NCBI RefSeq assembly: GCF_016545825.1
Contig: NC_052619.1
Location: 67,838,115 to 67,902,114 of the forward strand
Length of the DNA stretch: 64,000 nt
Source: Eucalyptus grandis
Taxonomy: Eukaryota; Streptophyta; Magnoliopsida; Myrtales; Myrtaceae
Direction of reading: 5' to 3'
Of the stretch, positions 1 through 12,700 are shown piece by piece (the first letter of the stretch is position 1; the number at the start of each line of letters is the position of its first letter). Position numbers and translations under genes: made by a program. The notes below the pieces were generated by a model. That model saw only the letters and a program-made list of their open reading frames with translations, was not told the DNA's origin and made no database searches.

Positions 1-133
1 TTTGAGGACTTTCCCATGATACAGTTAAGCCTTCGGATACCTTTCTGAACCGCACTTGCAAACTAAACCTAAACCAGAGAAACCACCGTGGAGAGCACGA
101 AGTTCTTCTGTATTTATCATCAGGGCACCAACC

Positions 134-457
134 TCAGAGGAAGCAATCAAACAGCATCGTTAGCAACTCACCTTGCCGATCCGTCTTAGCTTGAAGGGTC
201 CAACTAACATTATGCGCGCTAGAAACCAATAATGCGTCGTCCCCGACCAGGAGGAATGAAGATTTCTCCACTTCGTACGGTTCAGTGTTCCGAATTTGCG
301 GCCCGACTATTTTCCAACCGCCAGTGAAAGTAATGACGATACGAATTAAATGGTGGAGTGGGGCTACGAGAGCTTTGTGTGCAGGGGATAGTGAACCCAC
401 TTCCTGACCGGGCAACAGCCAATTCGAGAGCTGATCGGCCAAGATTGCAATCATCAC
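134..457 (-). other. Unassigned reading frame conserved in both units (A copy)
   Basis: A 107-codon minus-strand frame rich in ordinary residues (for example GGWKIVGPQIRNTEPYEVEK). A counterpart lies at 30,752-31,100 in unit B, where small indels shift the frame. A following stretch (minus strand, about 130 down to 1) also reads open in unit B as GALMINTEELRALHGGFSGL. I do not recognise a family. It sits where exon 4 of KCR A1 would be expected by spacing but does not resemble that exon. It could be an old gene fragment or chance. Confidence 0.3.
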
Positions 458-490
458 GTCCCCATGTGCATGTTGAATAGTCCGTCATCA

Positions 491-1633
491 ATTTCTCTTT
501 TCGCGATCAAGTCTATTTTGCTAATAAACAACGTGTGGAAAAGCGATCTTCTCAGACTTTTTGTTGCACGACATGTCCATTTATTTGATACTTATAGAGC
601 CGATGAAATGGTTGGATGAAAAAGGTCTCATAAATATATACCTAACTCATACTGAAAATGGCGGTTCCCACTGCCGACTTATTTCACCTAGCTACGACCG
701 TCCCTCTCTTTCTTTCAATGTAATGTCGCACTTTCTCTAAACATGCAAGCTGTGATTGGGCCTATTTCATGGAGCCCGCACCACGCCTAAAAAAAATTGT
801 CCATCAACTTGCTCATTCCAAGATTCAACTTTCAAATCTTCTATGACTTACTATATTTCTTGATTTAGAACCAGATGGGTCATCCGGATGACACGGTTTT
901 GGAGATTGGATTTTTTTTCCAATGGCCTATGGAATAAAAATCCATTGTAAAATTGGAGAATTATATGAATTAAGGTTTATATGTAGCTTAAGTACCTTGT
1001 CTGTTTGATGTGCTATCGATATGATCAAATCATATGGCCGTGGCTCATCATTGAATTACATATTTTACACTGAATGTCCAGAATAAAAACCCTTTATTAT
1101 TAGCATGGATCAACTTCCATGTCATATCATGTGAAGCATATTGACTAGTTTGATGGTGCATTAATCGAGCTAAATGATTCGTAAGAGTACACAACTCATA
1201 TTCAACTCTCTCATTACGCAATAATCATAAACTCTCAATGTGTATGCAGCTTGAATTAAAGTTTAATTAATCTAGTTGATTGGAAATGAAAAAAGTGTGA
1301 TGATGCCCTTCATTTTGGTTGTGCTAACCTTCTCAAGTCCGAAAGATATGAACTCGATAGCGGAAGATACATATAAAATAGTGAACCCTATCGTTTCACA
1401 ATCTTGAGTCAATCGGTATCAATAAAGTGATTGAGAGTTATGAAGGGAAATTCATCGGTGTTTGCTCTTTTCTTTTTTTTTAAAGAAAAATGTAAACATT
1501 ATAACAATGTTCTTCCGTGAATTTATGAGTGTTTAGTAAAGAGCAAAAGAAAGGATGAAATAAAGGGGACTCAAGAATTCTAACCATGTCATCACAATAC
1601 CTAAATGATATATGATTTTTCTCATATATTTAC
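491..1633. other. Spacer / intron 3 remnant of KCR A1
   Basis: AT-rich sequence with no convincing gene. It matches unit B in two blocks, 31,100-31,390 and 32,451-34,917, once B's MITE and LINE are removed. The part near 1,400-1,480 also resembles intron 3 of KCR A2 near 23,411-23,480, supporting descent from a KCR tandem duplication. No KCR exon 4 is recognisable here. Confidence 0.5.
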
Positions 1634-2774
1634 CTAACATTTAATATCGATCCATTGTATCTTGTACTTCAGACTTATGCTTTTTGAGAACATTACTTGA
1701 AAACTGCAATGAATCACATTGTTCTATCAAGTTCACATGATTGAACTATAATAGTAAATATGATAAAGACTTTGACACTGTTGCAAGGTCCTTTTAGATC
1801 CAAATAATGTCAAATCTACTAAATAGCTGGAACGTTAAGCGATGCACAAACTTTTATCGGTCGTTGAATTTGATTAACTTCTTATTACTACTTATAGTCC
1901 ATCACATTGTTTACCATGTCAAATTTGTATATAGCTACAATGCTGATATAGCTACAATCCTAAAAGGAAATTAGTAAGAAAGTGAGGACTTTTGCGATAT
2001 ATATCAACGAATTACCGAAAAAAGAAGGCACAAAACTGGAGGAAAATCGAAACGTACGCTTTGGTGGAGGCATACGTGGTCAGAAGAGGAAACGAAGGGA
2101 TACACACTGAGGAACCAGAACCACTGTTCAAGATCGCTCCTCTCTTCCTCTTCAACATTCCATCGATCACTCCCTTCGTCGCCCACACCGCTGCATTGAC
2201 GTTCACTCTCAACATGCTCTCCATCAACTCTCGATCCACCTCATGAAAGCACCTCGGGTATGGATAAGCCGACCCCGCATTGTTGATGAGCAACCCGACG
2301 TCGATCCCTTCCGTGGCTCCTGCAATGGCTGCCGCTATCTCCTCTTCGCTCAGCTTCGTGAGGTCCGCGACCCCAGTCTGGACCTGGACAAACTATCTCA
2401 TGCATCGGATATACCATCACTCAGGAATTCACGCGAATTTTTAACGTAAATGGCATATGAAGTGCTAACTATGTGATGGACCTCGGTGGTTGCTCCGAAT
2501 CTATCCCTCAGCTCACTCGAGGTGGCTTCGAGTTTGCTGGGGTTCCAGCTAATGAGCCCAAGGTTGAGGCCCTTGGAGGCGAGCTCGAAGACCAGGGCTT
2601 TCCTGATGCCGTCGGTGGTGCCGGTGACAACGGCCCACGAGCCGTAGTCCTGCAAGTCCTTCAGGTTCCTCAGGAAGTGGCGTGCAGCCATCGGGCGAAG
2701 GCGAGCAGGTTCTTGAAGAGCGAGATGAAGCATAGTACGGTGGCCGTGGCGATCAAGAAGTCCGCAAGTACCAT
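1634..2774 (-). pseudogene. KCR copy A1, very-long-chain 3-oxoacyl-CoA reductase pseudogene
   Basis: Three exons align with the intact copy at 6,752-24,777: exon 1 at 2,482-2,774, exon 2 at 2,058-2,383, exon 3 at 1,634-1,703. Exon 1 is 293 bp instead of 294 because of a 1-nt deletion in the region encoding the residues before the Rossmann fold, which shifts the frame. The cofactor motif reads TGTTDGIRK, so the last glycine of GxxxGIG is lost. Exon 2 is open, keeps NNAG and YASTK, and is one codon longer. Its donor is GTACGT instead of GTAAGT. Exon 3 ends in TAG where the intact copy has CAG. Exon 4 was not found. The exon 1 deletion is shared with B1 at 34,918-36,277. Confidence 0.85.
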
Positions 2775-4523
2775 CGCTTTGTGCGGAGTATGGTATCACC
2801 ACATAAGGTAGTGTTGGCAATTGCTAAACATTTATAGACGTGTCTCTCACCTCACTGCTCTGCACAACTCCGCGACGTACCATCTCTCCTCACCCGCCCG
2901 AAAGCTAGTTTTGTACCCAGATATTCCTATTGTAAATTGTCATAGTGTAAATTATTTTCTCGCAGTGATCTATATATATATATATTATATTTTGTTGATA
3001 TGTGCATGATGAGATGCAATAAAGACACCGGTTTGTCTTAATGTGATGTGATGTGATGTGGTTAAGAGGGGTCTGAATAATTATATTTTAAATGAAGTAT
3101 AAATAGGATGGTTTTAGAAGATAGCCAACTGCTAATAATAGAACGTTTCAAAAAAGAATGCTCCCCCTTTTTCTCTCACACTCCATAAAAAAAGAACGAA
3201 CAAAAGGCAATTTCATTTCTATTTTAAGAAAACAATTAACATTAACGCTGAAGAATGTGAATACTTTCTTCGTGATTGTACCGACCATCATGAAATCGTA
3301 TTGTCCATCGTTCACTTGTGATTCAACGTATATTCATAGGTAATTCATTTATTACACAATAAAAATGTTAGTTGTTTCTTCCGCCATCTTTCATCCCTCA
3401 TTGGTCTCAGAGCCTATGTCATGATATTTATCTTGTTTTTCTGTCGAATTTCTTGCAAACTGTTTAATATGGGGATTAAGAGAATGAATTTCATATTGTT
3501 TGAATGTTCATTGATTAGAAATTGCAACATGAATCATCGAAAACGAACCAAAGCAATGAATGGCTTTAGAGGTCCTAGACAACCATCTTTGTTTTGGCCA
3601 TTTTTCGGAATATTTTTCGTCCAAATTCAATTTTTGAATATATGAAATGAAAGTATTTGTCGAGACGATCATAATGGCAGGTGACATGCCATCGGACGAC
3701 GCTAGATGCGCCTACACGTGCCAGAAGCCGTTGTGTGTAAGCGCCACCCACACGCTGAGAATGCCCAGCACATGAGTGCCACACGTGCGTTGGCGAATCA
3801 ATGTGGGCCGACGTCAATGATGACATTACCAATAGTCGGTAACTGACCTACTAACCAGCGACTCGACCAACCGAAGATCCAATCTGACCTGCATGAAGAC
3901 CTAACTCGAAGACCCGACCAAGTTGATTGGTCAGGCAATCCGATCGATTGGACAGGCCAGAAGCCATATTGGCTTGCCGTCACATGCACCACATGTGCCA
4001 AGCACTCCAACAACATGTGTAAGTGTGTGGGAGTCCAATCGGCCTGTAGTTGGTGGTGTTTGGTTTGTATAAATGTGCTCTACATTGTGATGTATTTATT
4101 TTATATGTTTGAATCTTTTAAAGGTGTAAAAATGCGTACAAAACCCTAAATACGCATAATTTTTGGGGTATAAGCAAATTGTTTATTCTTTCAAACTTGT
4201 ATTTCTCTATGGTTTTGGAAATACATAAGTTAGTTTACATGTAAATGACCACAGATATGTCGTGTAGAACTTGACTTGATGACAACATGTATATGCTTTA
4301 ATATGCTTGCAATTTCCTAGTTTCGAATAAACTCAAACAATGGCTGTAGATCATTGATCTTTTCACTACATCATGAATTCCGCTTTCGATTGTAGCTGTT
4401 GTATGAATGTTTGTACGTTTATTCACATCGTGCTATGCTTTTTGATATTAATAGAAAATGTAGAAATTACATGAAGTCATGTAATTATTTTTTTTTTTAG
4501 TGAAAGTTGTAGGTTGGTAGAAT
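2775..4523. other. Upstream region of KCR A1; no gene seen
   Basis: Matches unit B at about 36,278-38,010 almost throughout. It contains a short TA-rich run near 2,971-2,990, a repeated TGATG motif near 3,041-3,060, and a less AT-rich block at about 3,650-4,040 whose open frames are not conserved between the units. I see no coding exon or recognisable transposon domain. It may hold eroded transposon DNA. Confidence 0.4.
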
Positions 4524-4526
4524 TTG

Positions 4527-6440
4527 TTGGAAGATATGCCGTGATTGTGTGCATGATTGCCCAACACATTGTTGGAAGTTTTGATCTAATTTGATCATAA
4601 TTTGTATGTATATCAATTAAATATTAGATTTAGATCTAGATTGATACTTAGGATCATTTACTTCTTTTCACAATTTACACCTTGTATTATATCTAAGGAG
4701 ACTTGTACATTTACAATTACATTGAAGACAATACATAAAAATTTTCCTATGTCTTCTCTTTGGACTATGTCCTTCTCCATCTTTCCTTCCTTAATTTTGC
4801 TTTCTTTCATAATTCAAATGAGTCCTTGCATAGAACTTGACATTTGCACAAATTAAACTAATTAATGATAGTAAAATAATAATATACAAAAGCTGATTGG
4901 GAACATAGTGAATTTTCGTTTCTGTACATTTTATTGAATTATCATTAATTTAGTTTGTCTTTACTGCAAATTAAATGTGTATTAATCTAGAAAATGTGTT
5001 AATATTGATTCTGCATTTATTATGTCAACACGGCTATAGCAATTGATTATGTTTTTGACATCAAAGACCATTGTGACTGACTTCAATAAGGGTGAAAAGA
5101 TGAATGGTTATAATTATGATATTTTGCATTAAAAGGTTCAGTACATTTTTAATGAGTAGGAGGTTTTGTAAACCCTCAACCGCACCATGAATAAACTTGA
5201 GCATGGAATCTCAGTTCAACATAGAAGGGATCAAGAAATTTATAAAGCTTGGAAAAAGAAAAATAGCATCGCTTGCATTACGTTACTGATTTGTATGTAA
5301 AATGATATCATATATGAATTTGAAGGTTATAATAAAGCTTAAGTAATATCGCCTTGAAAGATAAGATTAGGAATATATCTGCCATAAAGTTGAGAAGACT
5401 CATCATCAAGTTTAACACATATCAAAAACACTCAAATCTAATGATGAGGTAGCATCTTCAAGAAATGTTAAACATGATATGTGAACTGAAGTCGACAGGT
5501 TACGCTCCTTACTAATGAACAACAAGTTCATGCTATTATAAGGTATCTTTTCGACAGTTTGGTGCATATAAAAATCAATATGACGTATAATGAGAATATT
5601 ATAATTTTTGACAATATAACATGTCATTTGGAATTGGAGGATGAGTGTCTAAAAGCTACAAAATCCTCTGTCCATGCTTATGTTGCTAAATTGCGCTTCT
5701 ACAAAGTTTCGAGCTTCAAGCATACAGGGAAACATAAATTCAACAACAAAGGGAATAAGATTGATTAGGCACCCAATAGAGAGTTAAGAAATTCCGACGC
5801 AAAAAATGTGATGGAAAGAAGGACAAGACTAAGATGATTAATGCTTTTAAGGCATCGATGGTGAAAGAATCTGAGATGACTGATAATGATCTCATGAATT
5901 ATTTCCTTAGGATCGAAGTGAAGCAAAGTGCCAAGGGATTTTTTATTTCCCAAAAATGATATGCAGAAAATATCATTGAAAAATCTATATAAAGAATTGT
6001 ACTTTGATCAATGCACTAATTGAGTGTGGAACCAAACTTTCAAAGTTTGATGATGGTGCCGATATTAATTTGATATATTATAGAAGCTTGATTGGGAGTT
6101 TGAGATACTTGACATGCACGAGACCAGATATTATGTATATTGTTGGAATTATGAGTTGATATATAGAGAAGCCAAAGTCATCTCATCTTAAAGATATAAA
6201 AAATATACTTCAGTGCATCAAATGTACTACTTCTCATGGCCTACACTACTATCGTTTTGAATCCTTCTAACTTAGAGCTCATTTAGATAGTGATTATGTT
6301 GGAGATATCAATGATCGAAAGAGCACTACAGATTTTGTATTTTTCTTATGTGAAAATGCTTTCACGTGATTATCAAAGAAGCAAGCCAGTGTCAATGTCA
6401 CTCTATCGACATGTAAACTTGATAATGGAAGGTACAAATA
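4527..6440 (+). mobile_element. Internally deleted Copia remnant (LTR piece, gag, RT end/RNase H), unit A
   Basis: About 290 bp starting TGTTGGAAGATATG (4,527-4,813) looks like part of an LTR. Then 5,085-5,770 reads in broken frames like Copia gag, with recognisable pieces such as NMTYNENI and HLELEDECLKATKSS. From about 5,830 to 6,440 the end of reverse transcriptase and the start of RNase H follow, with DLMNYFLRIEVKQS, YYRSLIGSLRYL and DSDYVGDINDRKSTTDF. Protease, integrase and most of RT are missing, so a large internal deletion joins gag to RT. Stops and frameshifts are frequent. The same deletion derivative is in unit B, so it predates the duplication. Confidence 0.75.
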
Positions 6441-6751
6441 GAATAGTAAACACTATCTTTTAACAATCTTGTGGGCACCACCGCGTAAGTATTTGAATGT
6501 AAAAAGTGAATCGTGCTTAAGAGGGTCCAAAGTAGAAGCGTGATCTTTGTTGAAAGACCCGAAAACACAGTGTATAAACGAAAACTTATGCGTACCGAAT
6601 GAAAAATAGAAAGTCTTCATATCACATGCCATATTCAAGGCTCGACCACAGACCCATATCACGCCACTCCAAGCTTTCATATCCAAGTCATGTACACAAG
6701 CTGCAATTACGTCGGGGTGCGTCTGAAAATGCGATTACCATGTTCGATGAC

Positions 6752-9700
6752 CTAACGACGCGATCTTTCTCGAGCCCCTCTCAACCATTTCGCGTAGCAT
6801 TCGAGACCCCAAACGATGATTGTGTCCAGCGTGCGTGCCACGAACGCCTGAACCGAGTGCGACCAATAGGGGTTGCACACCCGGTCGTACCCGATCCACC
6901 GCACGCTAGCTCTGCTGAATATCTCCGCCGAAGGTATGAAGAGATACCGTCTCTTCATCCTGGTCATTTTGGTGGCAATGAAAAGGGGAGCCTGCAATAT
7001 AATTGGGATTCAAGCGCAGCGTTAGTTCTAAAAGCTTTTTCCTTGGGACTTGCGATTCATTAATTTCTATGAAAACTTAATTACACATTTGAAGTGAATC
7101 TCTAACATCCAGGCATAACTGTTTATACCTTTGCGAGATACAATGCCAGAAAAACCGTTTTCCTTTAGCTCATAGGGTGCGTTTGGTTCGGCATTTGGAA
7201 AGCCCATTGGGAAAATGCAAAGCAGTTTAGCCTAAAGGGCTTTGGAGGGAATGCAAAGATTGTTTGGTAAATTCTGCTTTGAAAAGCAACTTTGAGATAA
7301 ATGTTGTTTGGTAAAAAAAACACATTTATAAAGCCCATTTGGTGATTAATGTAATTTTTTTTATTTGTTTAAAATTAAGAAAATAATGTTTGTAACCTTT
7401 TTAATTTATATTTGATAACAATTTTAAAGATGTTGTGTAAACAATTTTATTAAAATTAAAATTCATTTTTTTTTTTTTTACTAAAAGACATCAAATAGAA
7501 AAAATTTACGTGCGCTATTTCTCAATTAAATTAAAAATACTTTAATTACAATAAAAACATAATAACATATGCTTTGAGGAAAGAGTTCATTATCCTTAAA
7601 AATTACAAATATCCTTAATTACTTCATAAATGCATAGCTATTTGATCACGTAGACATCAAATAGAAAAAATTTACGTGCGCTATTTCTCAATTGTGATAA
7701 AAATATTTTAATTACAATAAAAACATGATAACATATGATTTGAGGAAAGAGTTCATTATCCTTAAAAATTACAAATATCCTTAATTACTTCGTAAATGCA
7801 TAGCTATTTGATCACGTAGACATCAAATAGAAAAAAATTTACGTGCGCTCTTTCTCAATTAAAATAAAAATACTTTAATTACAATAAAAACATGATAACA
7901 TATGATTTGAGGAAAGAGTTCATTATCCTTAAAAATTACAAATATCCTTAATTACTTCATAAATGCATAGCTATTTGATCACGTAGACATCAAATAGAAA
8001 AAATTTACGTGCGCTCTTTCTCAATTAAAATAAAAATACTTTAATTACAATAAAAACATGATAACATATGCTTTGAGGAAAGAGTTCATTATCCTTAAAA
8101 ATTACAAATATCCTTAATTACTTCATAAATGCATAGCTATTTGATCACGTAAACATGCCATATCAGATGCTACATCATCATTTGAAGCATTACCCTCCCC
8201 ATTTACATTATCAGGATCAATTGTATATAAATTGGGATCCAAATCTACTATAGCAAAATGTGTATCATTCAAGGCATTTCTTCGTATATAATTGTGCAAA
8301 GTCATCGTTGCTATCACAATTTTCACTTGCTTTGTATATGGATAACTTGGCATGCCCTTTAAAATTTTCCACTTCTTCTTCAATACGCCAAAAGCTCGCT
8401 CAATTTCTGATCGTAGTGAGGAGTGAGCACGATTGAACACTTCTTTATAACCTGTCGGTTGAGGACCTTGTTGAAACTCAGGTAAATGATATCTAACTTC
8501 TTTATATGGCCCCAAATAATCTGTGGGATTTGGATATCCAGCATCGACCAAATAATATTTACCTACACAAAAAAAAAATTGTAAATTTAATCAACATATA
8601 ACACATACGTATATTAATGCATAAAAACTATTAATTAACTAACCTTTTGGAGGATGAGGAAATTGTAAATCATGTCTCCTGATAGCTTCATAAAAGATAC
8701 GAGTGTCATGAGCTGTTCCCTCCCAACCGGCCCACATGTAAGTAAATTCCATGTTAAAATTACACATTGCCATCACATTTTGCGTCGGTGTTCCTTTTCG
8801 ACCAATAAAACGAAGCTGCTCACTTGTAGGTACCACCGCTGGAATATGAGTACCATCTATAGCTCCAATACAATCCTAGAACAAGAAGAAGAATATTATT
8901 TGATTTATATTTAATTCATATTTTGTATTGTATAATCATAACTTACCTTAAATTGTGGAAAAAATCTTGTATTATTCCTGATCTTCTTTGGAACTTCCTT
9001 GAATTGTCGATCGGATGGTTGGATCAAGTTTGCTCCCATTCACATACTTTATCCAAAACTAAGCTAAATAGCCTGGATATGGTTTCCCAGAATGCTGAAA
9101 GCGCTCTTGTGCTAACCTATTACCTATATTATGTCCTAAAATATGAAGAAATAATCCTAACATTTCTACAACATCAATATTTCTAGTTCCTTTCAAACCA
9201 TATCGTGTCACTAAATCATTCATTAAATTATTAAACACAATTCTATCCATTCTAAACATTTGATAAAACCTTTCTGGATTAGCATCTATATCCATCAACT
9301 CTCTCAACCATGCATTTCCAGTAAATGATGAGGTCATGCACGGTATTTTTTCACCATATATTGACTGATAAACACTAACACCGCAAGTATGTGCAGCTAC
9401 ACAAAGTTGCCAATATTCTTCTTCCTCTTTTTCATGGTTTTCCCTTTCAGAAGAGTCATCCATAACTGATCAAAGTAACAAAATAGAATTAGAATAAGAT
9501 ATATAATGAATTATTTAAATCATTCATTAACAAAAAAACACTTATCATATATATGTATGCAAACTCCATTCGATAAAAAAACACCAATTAAAAACAAGTC
9601 TGATAACGTAGCATAAATATGTCTCACCAACTAATACAAATAAGTAGTGCAAATATATATTAAATTACAATAACATTACACGTGAAAAATATAAATAGCA

Positions 9701-12700
9701 AATATCCTAGTGAGCCCTACGTTGTGCGAACTTATACTTGAGCCACGTGACTTTTTCTTGATCATCATCTAAGTTCATAAAGATTTGCCTATTATCTTTC
9801 ATTTCTGAAAAATAATCTAGTGCAAAAAAATATAACTCTTGATTTTGCTTTATCTCAGGTATAGCTTTCAACGTCTCCATGAGTTCCTTGTAAGGATCAA
9901 CCTCTTTGGCATAACTTCTACATTCAATAGCTGAACAAATCCTCTCCATTTGCAATGCTAGCTTATCAGCCGTACTTTTCTTTTATTTCTTTTCTTGAGA
10001 TTGTCTCACCGAACTCTGTGACGTTCTTTTATCACTTCGATGTTGGTCACTGCTCTTTCCACCTATATCGTCCTCTATATTATCATTAGTAAATCCTGCT
10101 CCTGCTGAACCACCAATGTCAAATTGTGTGGCGACAACATCCTCATCAATATGTAAGCCTTGTGCAGGATTCCATGGGATGCTCCCAAAGGGCAACAGTA
10201 TCTCCAAACATTCTATCCAATAAAGCTTGAAGATCTGGATGTATGCCTTTCATCCTAAAAGGTCTAACCTTAGGATTTTCCTGTTGTAATAAACATTTTC
10301 ATGAGTTTTATAGTAAAAAAATGAACTTAAAAAAATTTAATAAAAGAATGGAAAAAACCTGAATTTTCATCTCCCACCATTCATCACTTGCATCAATGGT
10401 ATTCTTTCTTGGATCCCATCCTAATCCAGTTTCCTTATGAACCAATGTCTTCCATCTTTTCCAATCTTCCTTCAGATTATCCCACTTACTTTTCATTTGA
10501 CCTTTATCATACTTTTTGCCCCTTAGGTCCTCAAACTTCTTAATTATAACCGTCCATCCATCCCTTTTGTTGTTTGCAGGACGATTGCCATTGTCAATTT
10601 GTTCAACGCATAACTTACAAAATGTTTCTGTTGGAGAAATCCTCGTGAAGAGTTTTGAAGTTGACAAAACGTTTCCATCGCCTAGTCTCGAAGGTCGCAG
10701 ACTCGTTGGTTAAAGTCTCAAGACTTCCGGACAGCCGACTCAAGACTCAAAGTCTATCCTCATTGACATCACGATCCGTTGAAGAAAGGTTATCCCGAAC
10801 TGAATGTTTTGCTCAGATTCAACCTTATCATCCGGAGAAGATCTCATGGCTGGAGAAGACGTATCAGAATCCTTTGATTGATCAAATTTGATTCAATGAC
10901 TGAAGATTCGATGATTGTCTAAATATTATTGGAAGGTTCTACTTATGGAAACCGAGATCCTGATTGTATGGGCGAACAGATTGATGGGCTATCAACACGT
11001 TCCTTTAATAGCTCAAATGATCTTCCTAATTGATTCCGTCCAATGGGTAGATTGGAGGAATTCCTTTGGTAAGTGCCAACGGGTATGATGGCATAAAGGA
11101 GTATATAAGGAAGACGTCCTTAGTTGTTCGAGGAAGTGCGCGATAGAAAAATTCCAAAGTCTGAAGCTCCTATTTGTTTAGATAAATCCTTTGAGCGAAT
11201 ACTTTTATACAAAAGAGAGTCTATATTTGTGAGAGACCTTGAGGAGGTGTGGCAGTACATCTACACTGTGGAATGAAGGCAAAGCTGTGCTGTAACTACT
11301 CTTTTGATCATAGTGAAATCCAGCCGGTGGGCTGTTAGTGCGGAAGAGTGGACATAGGTTTGGAAAAGCTGAACCACTATAAATCCTGTGTTCCAATTTC
11401 TCTCTTCCTACCTTGATCGTATTTCAATTTGTTAAGAATTGCTTCCGTATATCGACAAATTGTTTGTGCGCCTATTCACCCCCCTCTAGGTGTTTATACT
11501 AGCAATATCAATTGGTATCAGAGCTCGTGTACTTACTTTATTTGAAGTGTTTTACTTCATAGTAAAAGATCCATTGCTAGTATGTTAGCACCAGGGCTGA
11601 TGGAAGGGCAAAGCAATACCAGACCACCCTACTTTGATGGAAAGGATTACAACATCCGGAAGAACAAAATGAAAGCTTTCCTACGATCAAAGGATCCTCT
11701 GGAATGGGACGTTGTAGAAAAGGAATTACTCCTACCACTGCATCAGTCTCTGAAAGAGGAAAAGAAACTGAAGAATCCAGCGGAATGTCTCAGGAAGAAA
11801 AAACCAAGAGATAGACACTCGATGCAAAAGCAATTTACTCCTTATATTGTGCTTTATCACCAACTGAATATAATAGAATATCTTCTTGTGGTACAGCAAA
11901 AGAAGTTTGGGACAGATTGCATATCACCTATGAAGGAACAGACGAGTAAAGGAAACAAGAATCAACATTCTTCTTGGTCAATACGAAGCCTTCGTAATGA
12001 AACCAGAGAATCAATAACCGACATGTTTAGTCGTTTTACAGATATTGTGAATGGTCTTGAAAATCAAGGTCAACCAACTTCTGATCCCATGAAGGTAAAC
12101 AAGCTACTGCGTGGACTCTCAAGGGATTGGAATCACATAAAGACTTCGATAAGAGAGACGCAGAGAATTATGCCACTATCTGTCGACGAGCTGATTGGAA
12201 CTCTTCAGTCCTATGAAGTGGAAATGATCAATGAAGATAAAGATCCAAAAGGTAAGAAATCCATTGCATTAAAATCAAATGATGATTCTGATGATACAGA
12301 TTCTGAAGATGATATGGACGATGAGGAGCTTGCTCTCATGATAAGAAGATTCAGAAAACTAAACAGAAAAGGAAGAAGGTTCAACTCAAAGAAACAAGGC
12401 TTTCAAAGACAGCAGACCAAGTCTGTTGATGATGAGGAACCAAATAAAGATGTAGTCTCGCTTTTGAATGCAAGAAAAAGGGACACATCGACCCAACTGT
12501 CCTCTTTTGAAGAAGAAGAAAGGAAAAGCTGAAAAATTTCGAAAAGCTCTCAAAGCTGAAACCCGGAGTGATACCGAGTGTGAAGAAAGTGATAATGAAT
12601 ATGCCAATCTATGTCCGATGGCACAATCGGACTCGGACTGGATCGGACTGGATCGACTCGACGGTGAATTTGAGGCAAGTAATTTTAAAATTCCTGTCAA

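Noticed and set aside
2012..2820. KCR copies read as tropinone-reductase-like or generic short-chain dehydrogenases
   Set aside because: Exon layout, N-terminal membrane anchor and the [10 protein letters not shown] end motif in the intact copy fit KCR specifically.
7486..8150. CRISPR-like array
   Set aside because: Units are contiguous 166-bp tandem repeats without spacers, in a plant transposon.
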